From positions 1 to 34,779 of the forward strand of contig JAYQWG010000024.1 of the NCBI GenBank assembly GCA_038150225.1: a DNA stretch of 34,779 nt. The letters run 5' to 3'. Made by a program: the position numbers and the translations under genes. Origin of the DNA: Lucifugimonas sp038150225. GTDB lineage: Bacteria > Chloroflexota > Dehalococcoidia > Lucifugimonadales > Lucifugimonadaceae. Position 1 is the stretch's first letter, and every line of letters starts with the position of its first letter. Of this stretch, positions 14,759-23,316 are shown in pieces. A model generated the notes under the pieces. The model was not told the origin of the DNA and did not search any database. It saw nothing but the letters and a program-made list of their open reading frames with translations.

Positions 14759-16410
14759 CGGGCAGCCTCTTCAAGATCAATTTCTCGCTTCTGTTTTTCA
14801 CTGTCATCGCCGTGACCTCTAAGCGTGAGGTACGCAGTAGGTATACCTGCTGCTATCACGAGCAACAACGCAGAAGCGGCGGTCTTTGCAAAGAAAGCTT
14901 CAGAAGCAGCCGACCAAATGGAGGTCGAAAGCGTTTTGTAGCCAATCGGCGAAAGAATCAGGGATGCCGGCAGTTCTTTCATCGTTAGCAGGAACACCAT
15001 TGCTCCACCGGCAAACGCCCCTGGCATCACGAGCGGAACTGTGACCTTGTATATCGTTCGCCACTGGGAGCTACCCAGGCTCATTGCCGCTTCTTCAACT
15101 CGCGGACTGACCTGGAGAAGTGACGCTCGCAATGATCCGAGCGCAGCTGGAAGAAATAGCACTCCGTAAGCGAAAACAAGGAGCCATATCGACTGATAAA
15201 GCGGTCGAACAACGTTGATGCCAAAGAACACGAGCGATAGAGCGACCACGACTCCGGGAAGTCCGAAGCCGATGTAAGTCGACCGCTCGATGAGTCGACT
15301 CAGCCCGCTCCTAAATCGAACGGCAAGAATCGCCACAGGAAGTGCAGCGAGAACAGTCACAACGGCAGCGAGTAGAGAAACGTAAAGCGAATTTCTTGCA
15401 GGTACCAGAAGTGGCAACAATTGTTGATCGTTGATCAAGCCCCTTATTAGCCAGTGCAGCAGAACCGCTACTGGGACTATTAGTCCGATCACGACTGGAA
15501 CCATCACGACGCCAAATGCGACCCATTTCCAGTTACCGAGCGCAACTCGCCTCGCCGTGCGAACAGTCCCAACGGTCACGCGGTGGTAGGCACCGCTGCC
15601 TCTCGTAAAACCCTCTGCCAGCAGCAGGAAAACAGCAACCACGACAAGCACAAGTGAGAGCACCGCGGCGAGAGTTCGGTCGATCGACGTTTCGTACTGA
15701 ATCATGATCGTCGACGTAAATGTGTCGTATCGCAGCAGCGCGACAGCCCCGAAATCACTCAGTGTGTACAGGGCCACCAACAAAGCGCCTGCTGCAATTG
15801 CGGGTCGCAGCATCGGCAGAGTCACCGAAAACAATGTTCTTGCAGGTCCGTAACCCATTGCCCTGGCAGCCTCTTCGAGCGATGGATCCATTCTTCGTAG
15901 CGTCCCTCGAACAGTCAGCAGAACGTACGGATATGTCATCAGAATCAAGACCAGTGTTGCACCTGGCAGTCCGTATATCGCTGGAAGCCGATCAACTCCA
16001 AATGGTGAAAACCATCCCTGGAGTATCCCTTTCGGTGAGTAGACCTCAATAACCGTAGTTGCCATGACAAAGCTCGGCATCACTAAGGGCAAAACAGATG
16101 CCACTGAAAGTACCCGCCTGAACGGCACATCGGTTTTAACCGTTAACCACGCGACCGGCACAGCAACGGTTATTGAGATAGTCGTAACGAGAGCGATCAG
16201 AAGGAACGTGCGACCGAATATCGAGGCTGTGTTTGCGTTGAAAACAAGATCAATCCACTCCGTCCCGCTGCTCGCGGATCGCACCGCCAAATAGACGACT
16301 GGAATGAATGCCGCAAGCGCGACAACGACCGCCGATGCAACTAAAAATATCGGCGGTCGTTTGGTATCACCGGATCTCCACCCGGCGGTTATGACGTCAG
16401 TTAGCGTCAA
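14755..16410 (-). CDS. fbpB: ABC transporter permease, fused two-domain FbpB type
   Basis: This 551-residue protein has about 12 membrane segments in two homologous halves, each with an EAA loop that contacts the ATPase: E-E-A-A-R-A-M-G-Y-G-P-A-R-T in the first half and E-E-A-A-M-S-L-G-S-S-Q-W-R-T in the second, both followed by V-T-L-P or V-T-V-P. Fused permeases of this kind serve Fe3+ importers (FbpB/SfuB) and thiamine importers (ThiP). It forms the channel in the cytoplasmic membrane. Translation starts at TTG, 21 bases after the binding-protein gene, and ends inside the start of the ATPase gene. The last residues are charged and cytoplasmic. All three parts of one importer are therefore present in order. 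Confidence 0.88.
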   Translation of the reverse strand: MTLTDVITAGWRSGDTKRPPIFLVASAVVVALAAFIPVVYLAVRSASSGTEWIDLVFNANTASIFGRTFLLIALVTTISITVAVPVAWLTVKTDVPFRRVLSVASVLPLVMPSFVMATTVIEVYSPKGILQGWFSPFGVDRLPAIYGLPGATLVLILMTYPYVLLTVRGTLRRMDPSLEEAARAMGYGPARTLFSVTLPMLRPAIAAGALLVALYTLSDFGAVALLRYDTFTSTIMIQYETSIDRTLAAVLSLVLVVVAVFLLLAEGFTRGSGAYHRVTVGTVRTARRVALGNWKWVAFGVVMVPVVIGLIVPVAVLLHWLIRGLINDQQLLPLLVPARNSLYVSLLAAVVTVLAALPVAILAVRFRSGLSRLIERSTYIGFGLPGVVVALSLVFFGINVVRPLYQSIWLLVFAYGVLFLPAALGSLRASLLQVSPRVEEAAMSLGSSQWRTIYKVTVPLVMPGAFAGGAMVFLLTMKELPASLILSPIGYKTLSTSIWSAASEAFFAKTAASALLLVIAAGIPTAYLTLRGHGDDSEKQKREIDLEEAAR

Positions 16411-16431
16411 ATCTGCGTCTGGAATTCTCTT

Positions 16432-17463
16432 TTAAGGAAGAGCTCCAACCTCCCTGAGTAAGTCCTGGGTTCCTTCAAGATCCGTCAGGTCGCCGAGATC
16501 TATCTCCAGCTTGGTAATTTCTTCAAGTGCAGGAAGCAAGTTTGCTGGCTTTGCGTTCTCGTTCAACGAGAATTCATAAGTCTGAGCAGCAAAGTACTGT
16601 TGGCCGGCAGTCCCCAGCATAAACTCAAGGAACTGTTCTGCCACTTCCTTGTTATCTGATGAATCGAGTATTCCAGCACCTGCGACCAGTACGACTGAGC
16701 CAGGATCGGCTGAGCGAGTGTAGTAGTTACGGGCTGCAAACGATTCACCTTCTTCAGCGAGGAATCGGTGCAGGTAGTAATGATTCACGAAACCAACTTC
16801 GATTTCGCCTGCTGCTGCCGCTGCCACGGTAGGAGTGTTCTTCGCGTACACCTTTGGTTCGTTAGCCATGATGCCTTCGAGCCAGGCTTTCGTTCGGTCT
16901 TCACCCCACTCCTGTCGCATTGCAGTGATCATTGCGTGGAGAGAACTGTTAGTTGGGGGCCAGCCGATCCGACCTTTCCATTCGGGCTTGGCAAAATCTT
17001 CGATTGAATCGGGAAGATCAGCTTCCGAAAGCATGTCGGTGTTGTAGACGATCACACGTGCGCGACCGCTAGTTCCAACCCACTTGCTTTCTGGGTCTCG
17101 CGCCCAACTCGGGACAGAGCCTAGGACATCTGGTGAAAGCTCACTTAGCAGATTGTCTACAGCACCGAGACCACCCGGGTCCTGTGCAAAGAAGATGTCA
17201 GCTGGGCTGCTGGATCCTTCTTCGAGTAGCGTTGCGGCGAGCGGACCGGTTGATCCGTAGTTCACCTCGACGTTGTGCCCCGAAATCTTCTCAAAATCTT
17301 CAATAAGCGGACCAACCAATGACTCCGATCGTCCGGAATAAACGACCAGGGTTTTGGAATCCTCATCACCTTCAGAATCAAAACACGCAACTGCAGTGAT
17401 GGCAATTATGGTAACAAGCGCGAGTTTTACGTACACGCGTCGATATCCGGCGACGTAACTCAT
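16432..17463 (-). CDS. fbpA: iron(III) ABC transporter substrate-binding lipoprotein
   Basis: A protein of 343 residues if started at the ATG at 17463, which gives a normal lipoprotein signal: Y-R-R-V-Y-V-K, a hydrophobic stretch and lipobox T-A-V-A-C. The longer frame from 17535 would place 24 polar residues before it and is unlikely. The mature protein begins with an acidic linker, then L-V-V-Y-S-G-R-S-E-S-L-V-G-P, the usual start of FbpA-like transferrin-fold proteins. It continues with V-N-Y-G-S-T-G-P-L-A-A-T-L-L-E-E-G, P-A-D-I-F-F-A-Q-D-P-G-G-L-G-A and a region with N-H-Y-Y-L-H and R-N-Y-Y-T. The paired tyrosines are typical Fe3+ ligands. It is anchored to the outer face of the membrane and feeds the permease. 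Regulation by iron is likely but not shown. Confidence 0.87.
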   Translation of the reverse strand: MSYVAGYRRVYVKLALVTIIAITAVACFDSEGDEDSKTLVVYSGRSESLVGPLIEDFEKISGHNVEVNYGSTGPLAATLLEEGSSSPADIFFAQDPGGLGAVDNLLSELSPDVLGSVPSWARDPESKWVGTSGRARVIVYNTDMLSEADLPDSIEDFAKPEWKGRIGWPPTNSSLHAMITAMRQEWGEDRTKAWLEGIMANEPKVYAKNTPTVAAAAAGEIEVGFVNHYYLHRFLAEEGESFAARNYYTRSADPGSVVLVAGAGILDSSDNKEVAEQFLEFMLGTAGQQYFAAQTYEFSLNENAKPANLLPALEEITKLEIDLGDLTDLEGTQDLLREVGALP

Positions 17464-17544
17464 TTCTTTCTTCTTTCTTGTGTTAGTGCCAGGAACACCC
17501 TCAAGGGTCGAGGCGGACACCGTTCGCCGATGCACTTAACAGTG

Positions 17545-17685
17545 TTCGTATGTACAAATCCTTACCTTCACAATACACAATTATTAATCAGCGTCAACAG
17601 AAATTTTCCCTATGTGAATATCCTCGCGATATATTCATAGCAATCTTGATGCATATAAGAATTATAGATTTCGTATATACAAATG
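17545..17685. promoter_or_regulatory. AT-rich control region of the iron transporter operon
   Basis: The 17464-17876 gap has no gene. On the minus strand, TTGACG (17597-17592), a 16-base spacer and TATTGT (17575-17570) form a good promoter for fbpA. A dyad TGAATAT (17615-17621), nine bases, ATATTCA (17631-17637) lies just upstream of the -35. Two near-identical 16-mers, TTCGTATGTACAAATC (17545-17560) and TTCGTATATACAAATG (17670-17685), match at 14 of 16 positions and bracket the promoter. These are candidate sites for an iron-responsive or other regulator. They do not match a textbook Fur or DtxR box closely. Confidence 0.45.
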
Positions 17686-17698
17686 ATTTAATTCCGAT

Positions 17699-17727
17699 AA
17701 CAGGCTCTCAGTCAAAAACAGCCTGTT
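17699..17727 (+). terminator. hairpin with short T-run
   Basis: AACAGGCT (17699-17706), a 13-base loop and AGCCTGTT (17720-17727) form a perfect 8-bp stem, followed by TTA. It lies upstream of both divergent units, so it may separate them, or act as an attenuator if transcription starts further upstream. Confidence 0.4.
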
Positions 17728-17876
17728 TTATGACTCATTGCTAACCGGGGTTAAGACCAAAAGAAGATAAATATCGGTTCCTAATAACTAACGAACGGGT
17801 AATCATTTACTGACTAGAATTCGCTCGGTACAACAGAAGCGCCAACACCCTGGTACAAGACTCAATTCAGCCTTCG

Positions 17877-18668
17877 ATGCGTCAAACTCTCCGACAACTA
17901 GCTAGTAAATGGTCAACGTATACGCTGATCCCTACGCTGTTAGTGATCGGAGTTGTAGTAACCGCCTGCGACGATTTCTACTCGGACTCGCCTCCAACGC
18001 CTGAAATTGCTCAACCCACGCCGGAAGTGTCCGAAACAGATCCGCGAGAATCAGTTGAAGAAATTGCGAGGGCAGCACTGGCTGCCCGACTTGGGATAGC
18101 TCCTGGTGATGCAAGAAAGATTCTCCTGGAAGAAGACACGTGGACGTCACGCAGCCCAGGTTGTTACCCGCCACCGAACACCATCCTCGATGATTATCTT
18201 GTCCCGGGGTTCAGACTAATCCTCAGCTACGAAGGAATCAGGTACGAGTACAACGCCGATCTAGGTGGTGTGAACGGCGCTCTGTGTGAAACCACTCCTC
18301 AGCCTGTACCTGCAGAACTAGCGAACGACATCGTGACCGCCAAAGACATCGAAGATGATGCTATTGACGTGTGGGTGATTCGCAGCGAAGAGGAACTCAT
18401 TCAGTTCAACAATGAAAACTCTTCAATCGCTGAAATCGAACTCGACCAGGTCGACTGGGAGACCGAAATCCTAGTTGGCAGTGTTGTTGACTCTGACCTT
18501 GCGGATGTGTCGATTTCTACTTTCAGATATCTTTCAGGTGGAATCTCAGAAACAATCACAATCGAGGTTCACGACGCTTCGCCAAACGAATCAGTCACAT
18601 CTCAGGTCTGGGCGTTTGTTGACACGACCGACATAACCGACGAATACCAATTCGAACTAATCAAGTAA
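17877..18668 (+). CDS. lipoprotein of unknown function with shared cysteine-containing domain
   Basis: This 263-residue secreted lipoprotein has a signal peptide (K-W-S-T-Y, then T-L-L-V-I-G-V-V-V-T-A-C) with lipobox V-T-A-C near residue 30. A Pro/Thr/Glu-rich linker follows. Residues 60-140 hold a domain with W-T-S-R-S-P-G-C-Y-P-P-P, P-G-F-R-L-I-L-S-Y-E-G-I-R-Y-E-Y-N-A-D and a later G-A-L-C-E. The same pattern recurs in the next gene and in other Chloroflexota lipoproteins; the two cysteines could form a disulfide. Residues 150-263 form a second domain of predicted beta structure that I do not recognise. The next gene starts nine bases downstream, so the two form an operon. No function can be assigned. 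Confidence 0.7.
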   Translation: MRQTLRQLASKWSTYTLIPTLLVIGVVVTACDDFYSDSPPTPEIAQPTPEVSETDPRESVEEIARAALAARLGIAPGDARKILLEEDTWTSRSPGCYPPPNTILDDYLVPGFRLILSYEGIRYEYNADLGGVNGALCETTPQPVPAELANDIVTAKDIEDDAIDVWVIRSEEELIQFNNENSSIAEIELDQVDWETEILVGSVVDSDLADVSISTFRYLSGGISETITIEVHDASPNESVTSQVWAFVDTTDITDEYQFELIK

Positions 18669-18677
18669 GAACACCTA

Positions 18678-19559
18678 TTGAACCGTTTAACTTTTCTTGC
18701 CCGCCTCGCGCCACTCGCCATACTTGCTCTCGCAGTCGCGCTCGCAATCACAGCCTGCTCTGGATCAGACGAAGGCAAAGACCCAACGTCAACTAGTTCA
18801 CCCAGTGCAACTCCTCGCCCAACAGTCACAGCTGTACCCACCGCGACTGCGACTCCCGGTCCATCACCAACTCCAGCACCAACGGCAACGCCTACACCGA
18901 CACCCACTCCCACAGCTACCCCGGTCCCACCGGACTCACATGTAACGGAAATGGCTCGATTAACCGGGGATTTCGGGGTCGATTTCAGTACGCTGGATGT
19001 GGAAAGAGTAGAAGCGCATACGTGGGACAGTACAGCCCTCGGATGCCCGGAAGCAGGCGTTCTCTATGACAAAACCAATGCTCCGTACGCGGGTTTTTCA
19101 TATCTCCTAACAAGCGGCTCGCAAACATGGGAGTACCACGCAACCGCCGACGACCAAATCACCGTGCGTTGTGATGAAGTAATAGGTCCGAAACCACCGA
19201 CGACCAACATCACTGTCGACGCCTCACTCTCTACGTCTCGTTCTGCCAAATTGATGAGGAAAGACTCATCTACAGGAGAATTCGTTCTGCGCCGAGAAAT
19301 CACGGAACAGGACTTGACCAGATTGATTGATCTGTTCGATATCGATACAAATTTCTCTTCGGCTATCCAGTGCGACACGATATTCAGAATTGATTTAGAA
19401 ACCGCCAGCGGAATGCAGGAAATCGAATTCATCTGCGCTGAGGACTACACTCGATTCGACGTGTTTTGGAGTGGCCTACAGGGACGCTCGGATGATCTCG
19501 GTAAAATCGTCGGACCGTATTTGACCGGTAACCCAATTCCGCAACTACCACCGCAGTAG
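18678..19559 (+). CDS. lipoprotein with Pro/Thr linker, related to the preceding gene
   Basis: This 293-residue protein starts with TTG. The signal peptide ends at lipobox A-I-T-A-C near residue 27. Residues 35-82 are a repetitive Pro-Thr-Ala linker that would span the cell wall or extend the domain from the membrane. Residues 85-165 contain W-D-S-T-A-L-G-C-P-E-A-G, Y-A-G-F-S-Y-L-L, W-E-Y-H-A and V-R-C-D-E, the same domain as in the upstream lipoprotein. The C-terminal part (residues 180-285) has two more cysteines, in I-Q-C-D-T and F-I-C-A-E, and resembles small beta-rich lipoprotein domains. No enzyme motif is visible. A minus-strand frame over the linker is a shadow of its repeats. Confidence 0.7.
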   Translation: MNRLTFLARLAPLAILALAVALAITACSGSDEGKDPTSTSSPSATPRPTVTAVPTATATPGPSPTPAPTATPTPTPTPTATPVPPDSHVTEMARLTGDFGVDFSTLDVERVEAHTWDSTALGCPEAGVLYDKTNAPYAGFSYLLTSGSQTWEYHATADDQITVRCDEVIGPKPPTTNITVDASLSTSRSAKLMRKDSSTGEFVLRREITEQDLTRLIDLFDIDTNFSSAIQCDTIFRIDLETASGMQEIEFICAEDYTRFDVFWSGLQGRSDDLGKIVGPYLTGNPIPQLPPQ

Positions 19560-19595
19560 CTATTCCCGGTAGCTAAAAAACAGCCGAGCTCAATC

Positions 19596-20621
19596 GTGAG
19601 CAAGAGCAACAAAAAGCGATTGCTAAAAGCAGGCAAGCTCCCCGCTGAGTTGCTGGCGAAATCCCTTGCGTCGATCAAAGAGTCGTCACCGAGGGTATTG
19701 CTCGGTCCAGGAGTTGGCGAAGACGCAGCATTCATTTCGTTTGGCAGCAAAACCCTGATCGCTAAATCCGACCCTGTCACCTTCGCTACCGATCGAATTG
19801 GCTGGTACGCAATTCATGTCAACGCGAACGACATTGCTGCATCGGGTGGGATCCCCAGATGGTTTTTAGCCACGGCACTTCTACCTGAAGGTTCACCTAA
19901 GTCTCTCGCGACTGAAATCTTCGACCAAATAAATGACGCTGCTAATAAATTGGATATCGAGTTGATCGGGGGTCACACAGAAATCACCGTCGACCTACCT
20001 CGACCAATCATCGTCGGAATGATGTTAGGTGAGGCAGCGCCTTCCGAAACTGTTGCTTCTAGAGGTGCATCAGGTGGCGACAAACTCATTCTCACCCAGG
20101 GAATATCGATTGAAGGAACATCGATTCTTGCCCGTGAAGCTGCGAGTGAACTGAAAAACGTAGGTGTTTCGAAATCTGTCATTGAGTCCGCTGCAAACTT
20201 TCTAGACGATCCTGGAATTTCAGTACTGAAAGCAGCGCAGACAGCAGTGAGAACTGGTGTCGTGACCGCAATGCACGATCCGACCGAAGGTGGTCTATCC
20301 GGAGCTATAGACGAGCTTTGCAAGGCATCCAACACAGGTGCCGTCGTCAATCCAGACGCAGTTCACATCTTTGAAGAAACACACCATATTTGTAACGCGC
20401 TTGGACTCGACCCCTGGGGACTTATCGCCTCTGGAGCATTGCTAATTGCATCTTCTGAACCAGAACCAGTTCTCGACGCCTTGAAACGTGAAGAAATCCC
20501 AGCAGCTGTCATCGGAGAGCTGACCGCTCAATCTGGAATTATTGGGCTCGACACTGGGACCACCCCGTCAGAATTTCCGAAGTTTGAGCGCGATGAGATC
20601 GCTCGTTATTTTGGCGAATAG
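19596..20621 (+). CDS. AIR synthase-related protein (HypE/ThiL/SelD superfamily)
   Basis: This 341-residue protein belongs to the PurM-like ATP-binding superfamily. Near residue 35 is G-P-G-V-G-E-D-A-A, the glycine- and aspartate-rich metal-ATP motif. It is followed by K-S-D-P-V-T-F, the helix H-V-N-A-N-D-I-A-A-S-G-G-I-P-R-W, G-G-H-T-E-I-T, and M-H-D-P-T-E-G-G-L-S-G-A-I-D-E in the C-terminal domain. The pattern is closest to HypE (hydrogenase maturation), but the HypE C-terminal cysteine tail is missing: the protein ends F-E-R-D-E-I-A-R-Y-F-G-E. No hydrogenase or hyp gene lies in the window. It is best called an AIR synthase-related ATP-dependent enzyme of unknown substrate. It starts with GTG 36 bases after the lipoprotein gene and may share its transcript. 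Confidence 0.75.
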   Translation: MSKSNKKRLLKAGKLPAELLAKSLASIKESSPRVLLGPGVGEDAAFISFGSKTLIAKSDPVTFATDRIGWYAIHVNANDIAASGGIPRWFLATALLPEGSPKSLATEIFDQINDAANKLDIELIGGHTEITVDLPRPIIVGMMLGEAAPSETVASRGASGGDKLILTQGISIEGTSILAREAASELKNVGVSKSVIESAANFLDDPGISVLKAAQTAVRTGVVTAMHDPTEGGLSGAIDELCKASNTGAVVNPDAVHIFEETHHICNALGLDPWGLIASGALLIASSEPEPVLDALKREEIPAAVIGELTAQSGIIGLDTGTTPSEFPKFERDEIARYFGE

Positions 20622-20743
20622 CACTGTTGAGCACCCATTTCTCCATTTCGGTGAGAACGCACTAAAGACTATAAAGAGTCGAGACCTCAAAACCGGTTTA
20701 GTATTAGACGATCGTCTTGAGCACAGTTTGAACAGGTCCGGTC

Positions 20744-22942
20744 TTGACCACGATTCAAGAAGAATCGATTTCGAAAGAACTTCTCAGTACCGCTGAGAGT
20801 TACTTACCGCGCGATCGCCAAACTGCTGTTGAAGAAGCCCTTACATACGCAATAAATGCTCACAGTGGGCAAACGCGCGATTCAGGTGAGCCGTTCGTGG
20901 TACACCCGATCGCAACCGCTCAACGTCTAGCAGAAATGCACATGGACGCAACGACTATTCAGGCGGCGTTGCTCCATGACGTGATCGAAGACTGCGGGAT
21001 TTCGTTTGAAGAAATTGAAAGTGACTTCGGGCTCGAGGTCGCAAAACTCGTCGACGGTGTAACGAAGCTCAAGCGACTCGACCAGATTTCCGAAAACAGC
21101 GCGATGCTCAAGCAGGTCGCAACGCCTGAGGCAACACGGGTTGCCTCGCTTCGAAAAATGCTGGTTGCGATGGCGGAAGATGTACGTGTCGTCCTCATCA
21201 AGCTGTCTGACCGCCTCCACAACATGCAGACGCTGAAGCACTTGCCGACGCCAAAGCAGCAGCGTATTGCGCGAGAAACGCTCGACATTTACTCACCTTT
21301 GGCGCATCGCCTTGGCATGAACGACATCAAGTGGCAACTTGAAGACGAGTCGTTCCGTTACCTGATGCCACGCCAGTACAAGTCCATATCAAGGCTCATT
21401 AGCCGCAAGCGAGCTGAACGCGAGATTTACACCGAAGCGGCAGTAAAGGCGATAAAGGAACCGCTCGAAAAGGCTGGAATCCAGTGTGTTGTAGACGGTC
21501 GAGTCAAGCACCTCTACAGCACTTACAACAAGCTCCAGCGCTACGAACGAATGGGTCGAAAATTCGACGAGATTTACGACCTGATCGCCATTCGAGTGAT
21601 CACGCAGAACGTCGGCGACTGCTACGCGGCCCTGGGCATCGTTCATTCAAAATGGCGACCCGTTCCAGGGCAGTTCGACGACTACATCGCCAGCCCAAAA
21701 GAAAACATGTACCAGTCCTTGCACACGTCTGTGCGAGGTCCCGGCAACTACCCAATCGAAGTGCAAATCCGAACAGAAGAGATGCACCAAGTCGCTGAAG
21801 AAGGCGTTGCCAATCACTGGATCTACAAGGAAGGCGAAGACAATCTTCGCAAGAACGACAATTTCGATACCAAGATGTCGTGGCTTCGCCAGTTGCTGGA
21901 CTGGCAGCGAGAGCTTTCAGGTGACGACGAATACCTCGCCACGGTCAAGACTGACATTCTCCAGGACCAGGTTTTCGTCTACACCCCTAGAGGTGACGTC
22001 AAAGACATGCCGGCGGGTGCGACTCCGCTCGACTTCGCATATCGAATTCACACCGATCTTGGGCACGACACAGTCGGTGCGGTGGTCAACGGCAAGCTAA
22101 CAGCCCTCAATACACCCCTCCAAAACGGTGATGTTGTGGAAATACGAAAAGCCCGGATTTCACGCGGACCAAGCCTCGATTGGCTGAACCCGGATCTCGG
22201 TTACCTGGTTACAGGAAGTGCTCAAACCAAGGTCAAGCAATGGTTCCGCAAGCAGGAACGAGAAAGCAACATCAGGCGTGGTCGTGATCTGCTCAAGAAG
22301 GAACTTCGCCGACTCGGTCTCAGGATGTCCGACAATGAAATCGTCGCCAAACTTGACTTTGAAAACTACGACCAGGTTGCCGAAGCAGTCGGTACAGGGC
22401 AGATTTCTCTGAGCCGCGTTGCCGAAACGCTCAGTCCAGCACCGGACGAAGTCTTCACTCCGATCAAGGTCGAAGGTAAAACGCCTACGGACCAGCCCAA
22501 GGGATTGGTTGTTATGGGTGAACCGGGACTTCTTACACGTGTCGCTCGGTGCTGTAGTCCTGTCTACGGAGATGAAATAACCGGCTACCTGACCAGAGGT
22601 CGTGGTGTAACGGTCCACCGACGTAACTGCGCCATACTGCGAGACACCGAGGACACTGATCGTCACATTCCGGTTGCCTGGGGTCATTACGAGACGACTT
22701 ACGCTTCAAGACTGCAAATCAAGGCCTTCGACCGTGTCGGACTAATTCGTGACATCACGAACGTAGTTTCATCTGAAAACGTCAATATTCACTCGCTCTC
22801 TTCAGATGAAGACGCAAACACCAACGCGTGTACTGTTTCACTAACCGTTTACACCACTGGTGTGGAGCAATTGAGTCGCTTGTTCTCACGAGTTGAAGCA
22901 ATACCTGGTGTAGATTCTGTTTTCCGAGTGAGCGAAACATAG
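20744..22942 (+). CDS. rel: bifunctional (p)ppGpp synthetase/hydrolase, RelA/SpoT family
   Basis: This 732-residue protein has all four long-RSH domains. The HD hydrolase has H-D-V-I-E-D at residues 78-83 and S-D-R-L-H-N-M near 155. The synthetase has V-K-H-L-Y-S-T-Y-N-K and Y-Q-S-L-H-T-S, then E-V-Q-I-R-T. TGS (about 405-465) begins V-F-V-Y-T-P-R-G-D-V. The C-terminal ACT domain (about 655-730) has A-F-D-R-V-G-L-I-R-D-I-T. The enzyme makes and degrades (p)ppGpp in the stringent response. The loop that is R-F-K-D in most bifunctional enzymes is Q-F-D-D here (residues 310-313), closer to the E-x-D-D of synthetase-only RelA, although the hydrolase site is intact. It starts with TTG. A terminator follows. 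Confidence 0.93.
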   Translation: MTTIQEESISKELLSTAESYLPRDRQTAVEEALTYAINAHSGQTRDSGEPFVVHPIATAQRLAEMHMDATTIQAALLHDVIEDCGISFEEIESDFGLEVAKLVDGVTKLKRLDQISENSAMLKQVATPEATRVASLRKMLVAMAEDVRVVLIKLSDRLHNMQTLKHLPTPKQQRIARETLDIYSPLAHRLGMNDIKWQLEDESFRYLMPRQYKSISRLISRKRAEREIYTEAAVKAIKEPLEKAGIQCVVDGRVKHLYSTYNKLQRYERMGRKFDEIYDLIAIRVITQNVGDCYAALGIVHSKWRPVPGQFDDYIASPKENMYQSLHTSVRGPGNYPIEVQIRTEEMHQVAEEGVANHWIYKEGEDNLRKNDNFDTKMSWLRQLLDWQRELSGDDEYLATVKTDILQDQVFVYTPRGDVKDMPAGATPLDFAYRIHTDLGHDTVGAVVNGKLTALNTPLQNGDVVEIRKARISRGPSLDWLNPDLGYLVTGSAQTKVKQWFRKQERESNIRRGRDLLKKELRRLGLRMSDNEIVAKLDFENYDQVAEAVGTGQISLSRVAETLSPAPDEVFTPIKVEGKTPTDQPKGLVVMGEPGLLTRVARCCSPVYGDEITGYLTRGRGVTVHRRNCAILRDTEDTDRHIPVAWGHYETTYASRLQIKAFDRVGLIRDITNVVSSENVNIHSLSSDEDANTNACTVSLTVYTTGVEQLSRLFSRVEAIPGVDSVFRVSET

Positions 22943-22954
22943 TTAGAATAATTA

Positions 22955-22984
22955 GGTTGCGTTTTCGACAACCGTATTTTTCTT
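22955..22984 (+). terminator. intrinsic terminator after rel
   Basis: GGTTG (22955-22959) and CAACC (22969-22973) pair, extended inward by CG-CG around a TTTT loop with one bulged A. TATTTTTCTT follows. It lies 12 bases after the rel stop and separates rel from rpsT. Confidence 0.65.
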
Positions 22985-23045
22985 GCTCTTAGAAAACGCG
23001 TTCCTAACCACGAAAAGTAAGTACGAATCAAACTAAGGAATCTGA

Positions 23046-23303
23046 ATGCCAGCCGCAAAAACTTTGCGATCACAGAACCGCAAAGCTGCACGTAACCGGG
23101 CTAACCGATCATTCACTCGAAGCAGAGTTCGAAACGCCGTTGAGGCAATCGAAGCCGGTGATGCGAACGAAGAGTCGACCAAGTCATTGCAGGGCGCAAT
23201 CTCTGCACTTGACCGAGCTGTAACCAAGGGTGTACTTCACCGAAACACCGCTGCTCGCAAGAAGTCACGACTCACCCGACAGTTCAACGCACTCAGCAAG
23301 TAA
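23046..23303 (+). CDS. rpsT: 30S ribosomal protein S20
   Basis: This 85-residue, very basic protein has the S20 pattern: a Lys/Arg-rich N-terminal helix (R-S-Q-N-R-K-A-A-R-N-R-A-N-R) and the C-terminal signature A-V-T-K-G-V-L-H-R-N-T-A-A-R-K-K-S-R-L. S20 binds 16S rRNA at the base of the small subunit and is needed early in assembly. The length is normal (84-90). A strong ribosome-binding site AAGGA lies seven bases before the ATG. It has its own region after the rel terminator. The next gene starts 13 bases downstream, so the histidine-rich protein may be co-transcribed with a ribosomal protein. Confidence 0.95.
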   Translation: MPAAKTLRSQNRKAARNRANRSFTRSRVRNAVEAIEAGDANEESTKSLQGAISALDRAVTKGVLHRNTAARKKSRLTRQFNALSK

Positions 23304-23316
23304 ATCGGTATAACCC

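Noticed and set aside
17464..17535. Longer N-terminus of the iron-binding protein from 17535
   Set aside because: It would put 24 polar residues before the lipoprotein signal; the ATG at 17463 fits the lipobox position.
17550..17744. 64-residue plus-strand frame in the iron-operon control region
   Set aside because: It lies in AT-rich sequence across the promoter, dyad and terminator, has no ribosome-binding site and no recognisable protein pattern.
18602..18913. Minus-strand frame with a Gly-Val repeat
   Set aside because: It is the complement of the Pro/Thr linker of the second lipoprotein.
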